From Aphidius gifuensis (taxonomy: Eukaryota > Arthropoda > Insecta > Hymenoptera > Braconidae): DNA of 64,000 bases. The position numbers and the translations under genes are program-made. Location: NCBI RefSeq assembly GCF_014905175.1, contig NC_057791.1:21676537-21740536 (forward strand), given 5' to 3'. Below the pieces are notes generated by a model that did not search any database, was not told the origin of the DNA, and saw only the letters and a list, made by a program, of their open reading frames with translations. Of this stretch, positions 47,901 through 61,911 are shown piece by piece (position 1 is the stretch's first letter; every line of letters begins with the position of its first letter).

Positions 47901-50900
47901 AATCGCAAAAGGATTTCAATTGCAGTATACTAGCTGCATTTGAACTTATAGAGGTAAATAAATAATAAACCAAAAAATAAAGGAAAACAAATAATCAATT
48001 TACAAATAAATAATTTAAATATTATAATTATCAATTGTCAAGATTAATCATGGTGAATTGGTGGATCCACCACTCAACACAATATCTGAAAATGAAATGA
48101 ACAGAATATATAATTTACCAGATGACATCAAGCCAAAAATGAAAAGTCATCGTTTTGAAATAATTTTCTGGGGTGTTAGAGACATGAAAAAAATTAATTG
48201 CATCAGCATAAACAAGCCGAAAATTATTCTCGAGTGTTCTGGCATACAAATTGTCTCTGAGGTCATTGATAATTATAAAAAATACAGTAATTTTAATGAT
48301 AATCATGTTATTATTGATCTGGTAAATATTATTCAAATTTTTTTTTTAAATTAAAACAAGTGTTTATGAAAATTTAATGATATTATTCAAACAGGATTTA
48401 CCGGAATTGGATATATATTATCCACCAATAACCATCAAAGCATTTGATTCACGAAGCTTTGGAAACTCATATGTTGGTGTTTGTATTATACCAACAGCTC
48501 ATATTTTTTTAAAAAATTTAATAACACAGGATGATTATTTTACAGCAATATATAATAATAAAAATAATAAATTTTTTAATAAAAACAAATCAACAGATAT
48601 ACGTTAGTTTAAATAGATTTTTTATTTTATTTTTTCATTTAAAAATGGATAAATTGATAAAAATGAAATTTAAAATTTTAGTTCCATTGCCAATGGATTA
48701 TGATGTTGAAAAAGAAGAAACAAAGGGTTTAATAAGTTATAAAAAATTATCAGGTGTTGATTTTATGTATAAAGTTAAAAAATTTGCAAATTTTGTTAGA
48801 ATGTTACCTGATAATTTTAAAATTAGTGATAAAAATGAAAAACAAATTTATGGAAATGATGAGGATGAAAATCATGATTGGTGGAGCAAATATTATGCAT
48901 CACTTGAGGTAAATTTAATATTCAATAATTTATTTATTCAACTATTCACTTAAAAGTTAAATTGTTTATTTATTTTTCTCTCGCAATTTACCTGACGAAC
49001 TTTAAAAATATATCTATCGAAACATTTTCTGTAGAGAAATTAAAAATCAAAAAAACTTGATAATAGAATTTATTTTATTCAGCAAAAAATAATGCTTGGA
49101 TCTTGATGAAATTTTTTTTGGAAATAGCTGAAACCTTTCTCTATTTATTTGCCAAATTTTAGAAATATCTATTTAGGCGTTTTTCTAAGAGAATTTTTTA
49201 AAATTTTAATACGAAAGCTTTTTTAAAATGCATTCAAAAATTTTACGTTGACATTGAATGAAACATTGCTATCATGTTTATCATAGCAAATAGAGAAAAA
49301 AATTACCTTTCTTTTTATTTTTTTAATTTAACAACCTTCTTTGCTATTTTTATGATATTCTATCTTTTTATTTTATCCCCAGGAAGAAAGATATCTCGAG
49401 CTTGGAATAAAAAAACCACTGTTGCCAGGCCAAAAACCAGTGGCAACACTCAAGGTATTATTTAAGTATCCAATAAAATGCAAATAAAAAAAATATATAT
49501 TTAATGATAGTAGATTTATCCAATGGAATTAGAATTACAACCAGAATTCTGTGGTTTTCAAGATAAATTGACAACATTTGAATTATCAAGGGGAAAAAAA
49601 ACAAATGATCCTTATTACAATGGAAAAAATTATTGCGGAAAATTTAAGGTTACTTATCATATTTTTTTTTTTTACTTTATCTATTTTATTTTTCAAATTC
49701 TTTTTTCGCTTTTATCAAGTAAATGTTAGCCTGTGGGCTTAGCCATCTGTCTTTTTAAAAAATATATATATGTATCCACAATATCACCACAGGCGTTAAA
49801 CACTTGGGCAATTGCCAAAATACAAATATTTCATGAATATGACTCATGCTGATACACATTTTGTGAAATTGCATAATAATATTTAAACACATGACATGTA
49901 CCAGTATAATTGGTACAATACTTGGATCATTAAATTTTCAATCATAAAATTATATAATTTATGATATCATGTGTTCAGTAATATTATTGAAATCTTTAAA
50001 TTAATTTTAGCCCATCATACTTGAGAAATTTTTATATCAATCTAAAAAATTTATTTTTTAATAATTTTCAAATAGATTTTAATCTTGATTATTTTTTAAA
50101 TATAAATAAATAGTATAATTAATTTTAATTTTTGTATTTTTTAAATCTTTGAATTAATTTTAGATCACTATATTTAGAAGTTTTTTTTTTTTAAATTTTC
50201 ATCTTAAATTTTTTTCCAAACTATAAATGCTTAATTTTTTTTTTTTAAATAAATATTAGTTCTTAGATTTTTATTTCAATATATAAAATTTTTTGATATT
50301 TTTAAATTATATATAACATGCAGATATTTTGAATTGGCGAGTTATAAAATATGAACAGAAAAAAAAGAAAAAAATATTATTTAAAGCACGTATGAATGAA
50401 TTTTTTTTGACAAAATAAAAACAGAAAAAATACATTTGTTTATTAGAAATATAAATATATAATTAAAAGCTAAATAACAAAATAAATTAATAAATATTAA
50501 CAAAATTTAACAGGGAAAAATAGCAATATATCCTTGGCCGAGTTTAAAAAAAATCAACTGCAGGACAATGTGTGGACATGATGCATCATTTGGTCTATTG
50601 ACTGATTACCCATCACCAACACCAGTCAAAATAACTCTCCGTGTGTACATAGTAAAAGGTAAAATAGAAAAAAAAACAAAAACAAATATCAATCAAGTTA
50701 TTGAATTAAATATTTTCAGTTAGTTTGATTTTAAAATTAAATCTCTCATATAAAAACAATGCTCAATCACTATTTTCAATTTTAAATCTGCGAAAAAAAT
50801 TTGCATTTATAAATTGATTAATAACAAATACACTTGTGATTTTTTGTTTTTTTTTTTCAAATCAAATTTGACCCATGACTCGTTTAACAATTATCTTTTG

Positions 50901-53900
50901 ATGTGGTTATATCAAATTGACATATCATAGTTATGACGTATTAAAATTTAAATTCATCGAGTACACTGAATACAATAGCTACAAAATATCGAGTATATAA
51001 CAGTTTACTCAATAATATTGCTACCTAACCAACAGCAAAATTGATGATGATAAATCTTGTCAATTTACCAAGCTTCAAAATTTTCAACTATTCCAACAAT
51101 ATGGCTATTATTTACACATGAAATACTTTTTTTTTTTTTTTTTTCAGCTATCAATCTGCATCCAAACGATGCACTCACTGGTAAATCAGATCCATATATT
51201 CGTATTAAACTTGGTAAAAATTATATAAATGATAAAAAAAATTATATACCAAATCAGCTGAATCCAATATTTGGAAAGTAAGTTCTTTCATTGATTCAAT
51301 TTAATTTTAAATTAATTTAATTAAATATATTTCATTAGATGTTTTGAAATGGAAGCACAATTTCCAAGAGATCATACACTTATAATACAAATTTGGGATT
51401 ATGATTCAACGAGTTCTGATGATCTTATTGGTGAGACTAAAATTGATATTGAAAATCGTTATTACAGTAATCATCGTGGTACTTGTGGTATATCAAAAAT
51501 TTATTGTAAAAATGGATACAATGCTTGGCGTGATCGTGAAAAACCAACAAGCATACTTGAATCATTGTGTAAAAAAAATAATTTAGAAATGCCAGAGTAT
51601 ACAAAAACAGCTGTTGTTATTGGCAAACAAAAATTTTTATTTACACAAAATTTAGATGACATTGATGAGACAGGTTTGTTCATTATATCAAGCAGAAATT
51701 TATTTTTTTTTTTTCCCAACAAAAATCTAATTTATTTTTGCAGATAAAGAAGAATGCATGGCTCTAAATGTACTTCATCAGTGGCAAAATTTTCCAATTT
51801 GTGGTGTATCACTAGTGCCTGAACATGTTGAACGACGTTCACTCTTAAATCCTAAAAAACCAGGACTTGAACAGGTTATTTGCATTTTTAAATCTCAAAG
51901 CAACGTGACTCGTTTTTAAATTAAATTTCTTTAAAAATGTCATTAGTTTAAATTAGAAAAGGAAAATTAAACAACACTGTGCATTATGATTAATTGCATA
52001 ATTAATTTGATGACTAATTAAACGAGAAAATACTATTTAACTTTATTACAGGGTAAATTAGAACTATGGATTGACATGCTTCACTCAGATGACCTACCAC
52101 CAAAACCTCCAATTGACATTAAACCACAATTACCAATAGAATATGAATTACGTGTTATTATTTGGAACACTGAGGATATACCACTCGTCGATAGTCAATT
52201 TTTGAGTGGTGAAAAAAGCTCAGACATCTATGTTAAAGGGTTAATAAAATATATTACATTATTTTTATTATTATAAATTATTATTAATATTAATTTAATT
52301 TTCTATTTTTTTGATGATGTCTATTATTAAATTTGCTAGTCATTTTTTCAAATAATTTTATGAGCAAATTTAAGGTGTAACAAAGAGCTTTAATTAAATT
52401 TAAATAGTCAAAGAAAATAAAAGCTAAATGTGCAACTATTTCGTAATATAATTTATATCAAAAAATATTAAAATTTAATTAATGAGCCATGAATATATTT
52501 TAGAACAATATTAATTATAAATTATAAATAATTATTAATTATTTTATCAATATTATTTAATTAATAATATTTTATAATTTAAAAAATTTGTTTTATATTT
52601 TTATTATTAAATAAATCTATAAAAAATTAATATTTATTGTAAATTTAAATAATAATTTATAAATATTAAATTTAATTGATTAACAAGTATAATTTTAATT
52701 TGTTTTTCAAGTGTTTATTGTATAAACCAAAAACTACTTGTTAAATATTCAATGAAATAGATAAACACGTACTTGAAATTTAACTCTTGTTTAACTTTTA
52801 AAGTTGGATATTATATGAGGATCATCAAAAAACTGATATACACTACAATTCATTAAATGGTGAGGGTAATTTTAATTGGAGATTTGTATTTCGTTTTATG
52901 TATTCAAAAGCTGAACAACTTATAATTGTGAAAAGAAAATTATCAATCCTAGAACGTGACAGAACTGAACAAAAACTACCATGTAAATTAAATATTCAAG
53001 TTTGGGATAGTGATCATTTTTCAGCTGATGATTTTTTAGGTAAAATTATTGATTTAATATTTTTTTAAATAATAAATTACTCAGAGCCTAGAATTGTCAT
53101 CGACACATGTTCAAAAAAAAAAGTATAACAAAATGCTTTATTAGAGTATTTTTTTTTTCCATTACAGGCTCACTTACAATTGATTTATCACGAATGCCAC
53201 GTGGTTGTGCCAATTCTAAAAATTGTACATTAAAAGTAACAGATCAAAAATCACCAACAGTCAATCTTTTTAAAGTCATGAGAACAAGAGCTTGGTGGCC
53301 GTTAACTGGTGTTATGTCAAATGGAACATACACTCAAGCGGTGAGTATATTTATCATTTGCCCCAAAAAAAAAATATAATTAATTACAAGGAAGAATGTT
53401 GAGGCAAAACAACCAAAAAAAAAAAAAATACCCAACACTATAATTTTTACTGGAAAACGCTGACTATTTGCTGCAAGTTTATTTATATTTTTTTTCACCT
53501 CAAACATTAACAAAGAAGAATGATTTATGAGTACATCTCGTGTTTTTTATTTCTCTATTTTTGGCTGTTTTAAAAAGTTTTTTAAAAAAATAATATTTAT
53601 TGTGTTGAAGCGGGTTGTAGATGGACTAGAGCTTTTGAAATTGCAAATTGCATTTGAATGAAAATGTATTCATGTTGTATACTCAATTATAAAACAAACA
53701 ATTTAACAGTGGGTTATAATTTTTGAGTTTTATGAATGATAAAATAAAAATCAATTAACTCAACTTATATTGTGATGAATAGACAGATTGTCTGTTTAGG
53801 AACAATAGATATCAAACGGCTAATAGTAATGCCACTGAATTGGCACACAAACAATGAAATATATATATCGATTTGGCGTTTCAATTACACTGGGGATATC

Positions 53901-55641
53901 TGTCGCTAAACTCGGAACATTGTCTTACATCACAATTGGATTAACCTGGCCTATCTACCAAGCTTCACATTTCAAATGAAAATAATAAAAAAAATTGTCT
54001 CTCAAAAAATGACATTATTTGACATGCAATTTATTATTTATATTTCTATTTGAAATTCCCAGATGTATGTTCATTGAAAATATTATTGTTTTATATTTTA
54101 TAAAAATTTTTTGAGGATAAGGTTTTTTGTCTGATGGGAATTTGTCATTTAATTGAGATGAAAATTTTCATGTTTAAATGAATATATAAACATGCAATGC
54201 GTGATTATTTTTTTTTGTTACAGGGTAAAGTGGAAATGGAAATGACGCTTGTTCCGGTTGAAGAAGCTAATGAAAAACCCGTGGGAAAAGGACGAAGCCC
54301 ACCGAGTCCATTGCCTCCACCCGAGTAAGCAATCTATTGACATGTTAAGTAAACAAGTTTTAGCTCTCAAGAGACGTCTTGTACTATGTAGTAGATAAAA
54401 AAAAATTACAATTTTTTAAAAAGGTTGTTTAGGGATTTTTAAAGTTATAAATAATATGTCAATATTGAGGATGTCTAAATATTATTTTTTTATTTTTTAA
54501 ATACAAATTTTTCGATCAAATAATATCCTGGTAAATAAATTTCCAAATAAAAAAAACAATTAATTAATTTAAAAATTTATTAATCAATGTATTTTAATGA
54601 CTCAATATTATTATTATTTGAAATTTATTTTTTATCTTGAAAATATTGTTTGAAATGTTTATGATTTTTTTGAATTTATTTTTGATAAATTTGTGATTTT
54701 TTTTTTTTTTTGTACCGAATATTTCCCACCAAGTTTTTTTTATTGTTTTCAAAATAAATGAATTATTTAACCAGGATATTTTTGTCGAAAAACTTTAATA
54801 ATTTTGGAAAAAATTTATGATAATATCTCGCGAAAAATTTTCCTCAAAAAAAATACCGATAACATTAAATAATGCTTTTATTTTATTTTTTTTATATTCA
54901 AAACGATAGAGATATTTAAAGGCATAAATAACATTTATATTACATGGGGGAGATTGTATTTATGATATGTTTTATAAGAGTCAATTCATAAATTTTCTAA
55001 AAGCCAACACGTGTCACTGATATATCCCTCTTGAAAAATAAAAAATAAATAAAAACACGACAAAAAAAAAACAAAAAAGAAAATTTTTCAACGCTTTCGT
55101 GCGACTTTTCTTATCTACATAATAAATATATTAATTGTATTGTTCAGAATTTTACAAATTGCACAGTTAAGATATAAATGGATAATAGAAAAGTCACGTT
55201 TTATTTAAAGCACAACGACATTTTTATAAATAGTTCGATAATCAGATATCTTTTTACAAACAAAACCCTAAAAAAAAAAATATTTTCATTCGGAATCTAC
55301 GTTAAAAAAAATAAAATAATCATAATAATAAAAAAAAAAAAGCTTTTGCAAGCTCAATGATGCATAATACAAAGTTTCTTTAGAATAAAAAAAATTATAT
55401 ACATAGAAAATAGCACTTAATCCAAAATCAAATTATAATAATTGTATTTTTTTTTTCCAGTCGACCTGACACATCATTTTCTTGGTTTCGTAATCCATGG
55501 AAAGCTTGTTGCTTTGTTGTTTGTCGCTATTACAAATGGCGCATTGCATTTTGTTCAATGATATTTTTACTAATAATGCTATTAGTCGTTGGAATTTATG
55601 CAGTTCCTGGCTATCTCGTCAAGAAAATACTCAATGTTTAA
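41950..55641 (+). CDS. Otoferlin-like ferlin, multi-C2 membrane-fusion protein lacking C2A, 1667 aa
   Basis: 27 exons, all GT-AG and phase-consistent, 1668 codons with TAA: 41950-42120, 42191-42335, 42647-42806, 42947-43118, 43807-43996, 44151-44359, 44750-44918, 45184-45377, 46009-46323, 46453-46788, 46906-47022, 47120-47254, 47804-47953, 48043-48321, 48395-48602, 48682-48908, 49383-49454, 49514-49648, 50514-50658, 51148-51277, 51339-51673, 51744-51874, 52052-52239, 52804-53039, 53168-53340, 54224-54324, 55461-55641. Order: C2B (about 12-150, with CPYYNEYFVFEF), C2C (about 165-300), central Fer-type region (about 400-680, FPDVFIWMISGKRRVA), C2D (688-821), C2E (about 850-985), WWSKYYASLE, C2F (about 1165-1330), C2G (about 1405-1570), tail anchor 1636-1658 ending VPGYLVKKIL. 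Aspartates are intact in C2D (D705, D711, D767, D769), C2F (D1184, D1191, D1240, D1242, D1248) and C2G (D1506, D1508, D1514). Ferlins couple calcium to vesicle-membrane fusion. An in-frame TAA lies 9 bases before ATG, so no C2A precedes it in this exon. Insect relatives include misfire; orthology is not settled here. Confidence 0.95.
49080..49200. repeat. Probable dispersed-repeat fragment in a ferlin intron
   Basis: The phrase GGATCTTGATGAAATTTTTTTT...AATAGCTGAAACCTTTCTCTATT...GCCAAATTTTAGAAATATCTATTTAGGCGTTTTTCT resembles short repeats scattered through insect genomes. It lies wholly within the 474-bp intron 48909-49382, which is longer than most neighbours. No ends could be defined. Confidence 0.3.
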
Positions 55642-55718
55642 AAAAATAAAATAAAATTTTTACATACTTATAAAATATAATTATTTGTATATATAAATAA
55701 TTTTTATTTATTTTTATA

Positions 55719-55748
55719 AATAAAAATAAATAATAAAAATAAATAAAC
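55719..55748 (+). terminator. Polyadenylation signal cluster of the ferlin gene
   Basis: Several AATAAA hexamers lie 80-105 bases after the stop codon in an A/T-rich trailer. One at 55645-55650 is probably too close to the stop. The exact site cannot be chosen by eye. Confidence 0.35.
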
Positions 55749-55759
55749 TCACGATTAAA

Positions 55760-58700
55760 ATTACATGAAACCGAGCTTTATTTCTGGATTCTTGCACGTT
55801 CAATTGAATAGAAGACGAGTGAATAAAAAAAAAATTAAAAAAATAAAACTTAAATGAGTTTTACATGAATGGGAGTTGAAATGATAATTAAATTCAATAT
55901 TACGAAGGGTTATGGAATAAAAGGTTGAGCTATTTTTTGTTTGGTGCCTCATTAAATTAAAAATGCAAATTCAGCAGATATATAAAAAAAAAATGATGCT
56001 CGTCGGACAGGATATATGTAAGCACAGTATTATTTTCATTTTGTCGATGTGTTAAAACGTCAGATGAGCTTATTCGTCTGTTTTAAAAGCTCACTGTTGT
56101 TATACACAAACAAAAAAAATATTATACATTCAAGATAATGAGAATGTATATATCGCGATAGTTGCAAAATTGAATGATGTTGGAGATGTTTGATGAATAG
56201 AAATTGTGATGGTAGCAGTATGTTGGGCTGTTAACAAAGAGGGGCAAAACGTAAGAGGAGAGTTTATTTACGTGACCTCAACTAAGAAATCAATAATCCA
56301 CTATTTTACACCTGAGATAAAGTATGATAATTCAAAAAAAAGAAAAAAAGCTTTTTAATTTATTATTACTATTGTTATTATATAAAACAGCTGTTTGTAT
56401 TTTTTTTTCTTTTAATAAAAATATATATTTTGTATTATTTTTATTTTTTTTTCATAAATATTTTTTATATTTCTTTATTATTGTTTAATTTATTTCATAT
56501 CAATTAATTTTTTTCACAGTTATTTATGAATTTTTTTCTTTTATAGAAAATAAAAATATACCATTACAATTGCTAAATATATTTCGTTATTTTTTTCAAA
56601 CTGTTTGTAATTTTTTTTTTTCTGAATATATTTTATTTTTGATTTTTTTAATTTAAATCTAAATTCTATTAATAATATTTACTGAATTGTTTTTTTAGAT
56701 AGAAATTAATATAATCAATTAGACAAAAATAATTTCAACAGTTGCTGGGGAATTTTCATGAATTAAAAATTAAAATTAACGACAAATTTGGTTGTTGAAT
56801 TTGTAATTAAAATTTACATGGATAGAAATTAAACGACTATTAAACTAAATTTTAATATGATAATAAAATACACATAAAACTTAATGAAATTAAGGGTTGA
56901 AAAAGGAAATAAAAATCATATTATACTACTTAGTTTATCCTGAGATTCTAAAAGAATTTTAAGTGAGAAAAAAAAAAAAAAAAGAAAATCACAACAAAGA
57001 GAGAATAATGACCCTCGAAGGAATTACTGTGCAACTTTATCCATTTCAACTTTTTTCGTCAGAGTATATTCTGTGTTTGATGCCTCGAACAGTTGACAAT
57101 TCAAAAAAAAAAAAAAAAAAATATCAACCTAATGGAAATTGAACGAAAGTTTTCATAAAACTCCATAAGATATGATTCAAACTTTTATTTTATGATCTCA
57201 ATACTTGTATCAATTCCAATAAAAATAAAAAAAATAATATTGAATATTAATTATCAAATATAAATCCATCAAGAAGTCTTGATTATCCCTGAATTTTTTT
57301 TTTATTTCTTTTTTGTTTCTTCTTGAAAAAAAAAAAAAAAAAAACAAGAAAAAAAAAGGTCATCCATCTTATTAACGAAATGAAAGAGGGTCTGAGACAT
57401 GTACTCAACAAATACTAGCCATTTATTTAGGCTCATTTTTGTCTGGTGTGTGTGTCATTGTTTATTACGATATATACAATGACATGTTTTTAGCCACAAT
57501 ATATATTGTCACATATATTTTATTGCCTATTGTTTTATCTCATCATAATCGTTTGGTTATAAATGTAGTTTTTTTTTCATATTAGTTATTGTTGAATTAA
57601 TGCTTCTTAGTTTATATTTTATGTATGTCAATTGGGGTGAATTAATTACAGCATAGATTAAAGACCTGTAGAATTAAATAATCGATTTACTGCACGTGCG
57701 GTAAAATGTCAAACTATAAACGATAATGATCAACTAAATTTTTTTTTGTCTTTTTATTTTTCTTAAATACCTTAAGCACAAATGACTCATGATTAATTTT
57801 TTTTTCATTCAATTTATGTTTGTTCATTTATAATTTTATTTTTCTTTACAAATTCATTAGATGTAAATATTAATTTAATAAATAAAATTCTGTTGGCAAT
57901 TTATAAAATATATTATAAATTTTCTTTGAAAAAAAATAAAAAGGCTAAATTTTTATTTAAAAAAATTGCTTATATTTTTACGAGAAAGGCTAATATCTTT
58001 TAATGAGATGAGCAATATAGATATTTTTTTTTTTCTATTTGAAAAGCTCATTTAATTTGATTTAGACTCAAGATGAAAATCTTCGTATTGAATTTATGCA
58101 CTTTGAACTTAACTCAGATCTTTACAACCCACTTAATATCATTACACTCAACCCTTACCAAATTCTAACCCTCTTAGACCATCACCATTTTGTAAATACA
58201 CTTCAAAATACTTTATGTCGTATACCACTCTCTTATATTTCTTTGACAATGTGCCAGAAAACTATAAACGAAAAGTAAATAAAAAAAAAAAATTCTATTC
58301 TGTCTGACACACAGCAGTCTTTCCACTTGTCACATTTTTTTTAGTTTATTTTTTTATTATTTAACCAGGTATTTTGAGGTTTGTTCTTTTTAAACAAGTT
58401 ATTATTGTTTTTTATTTTTAAATTATATTCTTTTTGATTTATTTTTTTTTCTTGTTACATGAAAACTTTAAATAAATTATGAAAAAGTATTTTGTCATAC
58501 AATTCTAGTATAAAAATGACAACGAAAAGTTTTGTTTTATAAAAATAGTATCAACTAGAAAAAAACATTTTAAAAACAATATTTTACATTATATTTATAA
58601 ATTATTAAAAAATTAAATATAAAATGATAATAAATTGGGTTTTTTTTGTTTGCATGATTTTCAATTTTTTGCTCAAAAAACTAATCATTATAAATTATTT

Positions 58701-61360
58701 AATATAATGATTTCAATGATGAAAAATTCTAAGAAAAAAAAGAGCATATCATGATATTATTTATCAAAATATTTTTCACACAAAAAGTAAGCTGAAAGAA
58801 AAAAAAATTACATAATACAACAATAGATTCAGCACTACGATAAATAACAGCAAAAAAAAAATAAAAAAATAATTCCAAGTGCATGATGATGGTGTGAAAA
58901 AAATGCTGTTGTAACAATAAAAAAATTAGAGTAAAAAAAACCATAAAAATATATTGAAAAAATGTAATTTAATTTGGCCGAAAATAGTTTCAAGATAAAA
59001 AAGCATAATAAAATGTATTTAAAAATTTTTTAAGTCTCTTACCAAATCTCGATGGGTATCTGCACTAGTCACCAATAATTATCTGCAACACAAATTAATC
59101 AAATTATATAATTAAAACCTTCACTTTTATTCATCTTAATTTTCATTTAAAATATATTAACAAATATTATTTATAAAAATACAAAAAGTTCTGAATTATA
59201 TTCAATTACAAAGCTCCAATTTATGATGTTATATTTTCTTTTTTTTTGAATTATAATAACACCAAGTTGAAGAATGAATTTTAGCATATAAATTTTATCA
59301 CAAAGTTATTAATTAATTTTAACAATCTATTTTGAATAATATCATGAAATTAAATTGTCAAAGTGTTTATCAAATAAATTGCGTGTAATTTAAATAATTC
59401 CTAACAATCAAAAAAAAAATATATAGGTATCATGCAGTCGGTAAAAGGAAGCTTGCAGGTAATATAAAAGCACTTGCAATTCCGTATCGATCGATACTCT
59501 GAGCGTCTATTGAACCAGAAACCCGAATAATGTTGCCATGCTGATAGACACTATTGGTTGTGGTGAGTCCAAATAAAAAAGAAAAAAAAAACGAGAGAGA
59601 TACAGTGAAGAAAAAAAAAGAAAATATAAAGCGATAAAACAACTGTGTGCTTTTAAAAGACTGTATAAATTGTTCAGTTATTATCAAGATGAAAATTCGT
59701 AAAGTAAAACAAAAAAAAAGGAAAATTTGCTATTTAAAGGAGAGGAGAAAAAAAAGGTGCTATAATACGACGAGAGGAGTTCATTGACCTCTTGACAGAC
59801 ACGTCGCGACACAGCAGAAAATAGCATATTGGTCATAATATATCATAACGATTAAATAATAATTTTTTTTAATCACATAAAATCACACAAAATTAACTCA
59901 CATTATCTTCAAACTTTATATTATTAAATTAACTATTTTTACTATGAAAAAAAAAATATATATACGTCGTTGTTTATTGATTAAATTAATGACTTTTATT
60001 TTAGTATTAAATCGATATTTAAAAATTTACTATGACTATTATATTATTGTATGAATAATAATTGACTATTGTTGTTGATAAAATAATTATTAATTTTGCA
60101 AATAATTATGAACGTCCAATTTAAAATTCAGCATATATAAATTTCAATATTTACTCGAATTACTCGTTAATTTAATTAAAAAATTTTATGCAGTATCATA
60201 ATGACGATCAAATAAAATAATTATTTCGACAAAATGAAATGAGTATTTCATATAAAAAATCATATGGAATACACAGTTGAAAAATAATAATCAATTTTTC
60301 AATAAATTATTTAACAGTTTATAATTATTTTTTATTATGTTATTGAAAAGCAAAAATTAATTATTTAAAACTACAATATGAATATAAAAGAAATTATTTT
60401 GTCGTTGTTTTTTTTTTTTATATTATTTTTTTGTTGAAAAGTCTATCAATATTTATTAAAACAAAAAAAAATGATAATTCTCCAGATGGTATATTTTGAT
60501 TAATTAATTATTAAAGTAGAAAAAAAAAAAACAACAATGACGATTACATTAAAACTTTAAAAATAAAAATAAATATTAAACAAAAATTAAATTTGGCAAC
60601 ATTGTGACTAGCAAAGTTGAGTGTTTGAACGTGACTAAAGGAAGGTTAACATAAACTTTGTTATTCATAAACGCGTGTATAAAATTTTTAGCTCATCATA
60701 TGTTAAATATAAATTAAAAAAAGAAAAATATTATTATTTATTATAGCTATAAATAGACTAAAATAAAATCATTAAAATGTATCAATTTTCTATTTGATTA
60801 TAATTAAAACAAAAAACCCAATATCAAAAAAAATCTATTAAAACAATTAAGTGTAATATTTTCATAAATATTTATAAATATAATTTAAAATTTTATTAAA
60901 AACATAAATAAATAAACAATATAATTTATTTATTAATTAAATTATTCATTACTTCATATGAAAGTTTATAAGAAATTAATTACAGCAATATTAATACATT
61001 ATAGTTTTAATTAATAATTAATTATCTAAACTTAGAGCTTGCATTAAAATTTCTAATTTTCTAAATTAAATTATGTATATATTGTTAATATTATAAACAA
61101 TGTATTAATCAATATAATATTAATTGATTTATTTATAGTATTATCAGCAGTGGTTTGAGCACACGATTACATTATTATATTTTTATTTCATCCTGGACAT
61201 GTTATGTGACCTGAGTGGAGTGTAACACTCTTATTTTTCTCTTCCTCTCTTCAACACATGGAATGTTATTTTCCCACCTAGTTGTGTGTATATATATATA
61301 CCAGACTTGTCTATTTTACTTTTTCCATTTTTTTTTTTTATTTATTTTCTGTATTTTCCC
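55760..61360. other. AT-rich intergenic sequence, no gene seen
   Basis: Low-complexity A/T sequence. A less AT-rich patch at about 59440-59560 ends in a donor-like GTGAGT on the plus strand, and another lies at 59760-59830, but neither has a coding pattern. A 60-codon frame at 58096-58278 is not supported by composition or motifs. Confidence 0.5.
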
Positions 61361-61365
61361 CTTTG

Positions 61366-61541
61366 TACCGGCGCGAAACGATCGTAGGCGCACGAAGTTT
61401 AACGACCAACAACGAAGTAATACGATTGCGTCGAGAGGGCAATCACGTTTCTACCCTCAGTGTGCCGTGCGGGTGGGTTGCACTGTGAACGCGTTTTTAA
61501 GACGCGCACGGCGTGTCTCCATAGCGCTATAACATCAACAC
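61366..61541 (+). promoter_or_regulatory. CpG-rich island, candidate promoter of a gene running off the right edge
   Basis: About 175 bp dense in CpG (CCGGCGCGAAACGATCG, GACGCGCACGGCG, TAGCGCTA) in an otherwise A/T-rich region. It contains CCCTCAGTGTG at about 61454-61464, matching the arthropod initiator word TCAGT. A possible first coding exon lies 345 bases further on the same strand. Promoter function is inferred from composition and the initiator-like word only. Confidence 0.35.
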
Positions 61542-61885
61542 GTTTTTTTTTTTTTTATATATCATTTTTTTTTTTAAATATAGAATAAAAAAAAAAATTA
61601 TAAATAATTATTTTGTGATAATAATTGTTTAATTTTGATTTTAAATTTGTTTTTTTTTTTTTTTTTTTAATCTATTATCTAGTCATTTGGTTTATTCATT
61701 TGAAAGTTATTTTAATTTTTTTATTATTTTCTTGTATATCTATATTTTTTTATTTTATTTTTGTCTGACCAATGGTTGATATTACTACTGTGTTGTGACA
61801 TTAAACGTAATGATTATTTAAATTAAAAAAAAAAAAACATTGTGAAAATTAATTTAAAAGTGTAGAATTTTAATTATTCTAGACC

Positions 61886-61909
61886 ATGGAAATATATCTT
61901 TATTTTAAG
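61886..61909 (+). CDS. Possible 8-codon first coding exon, continuing beyond the window
   Basis: GACCATGGAA gives a good start context. Eight codons (MEIYLYFK) run directly into the donor GTACGT, leaving phase 0. No continuing exon was found before 64000, so the intron would have to exceed 2 kb. A start in good context followed so soon by a donor is suggestive but can occur by chance in AT-rich DNA. Confidence 0.2.
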
Positions 61910-61911
61910 GT

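Noticed and set aside
58096..58278. 60-codon ATG frame downstream of the ferlin gene
   Set aside because: Short, no motif, no splice or promoter context; expected by chance.
59430..59687. Minus-strand frame with hydrophobic stretch
   Set aside because: Hydrophobic part is coded by an A/T run; the rest has no recognisable similarity.
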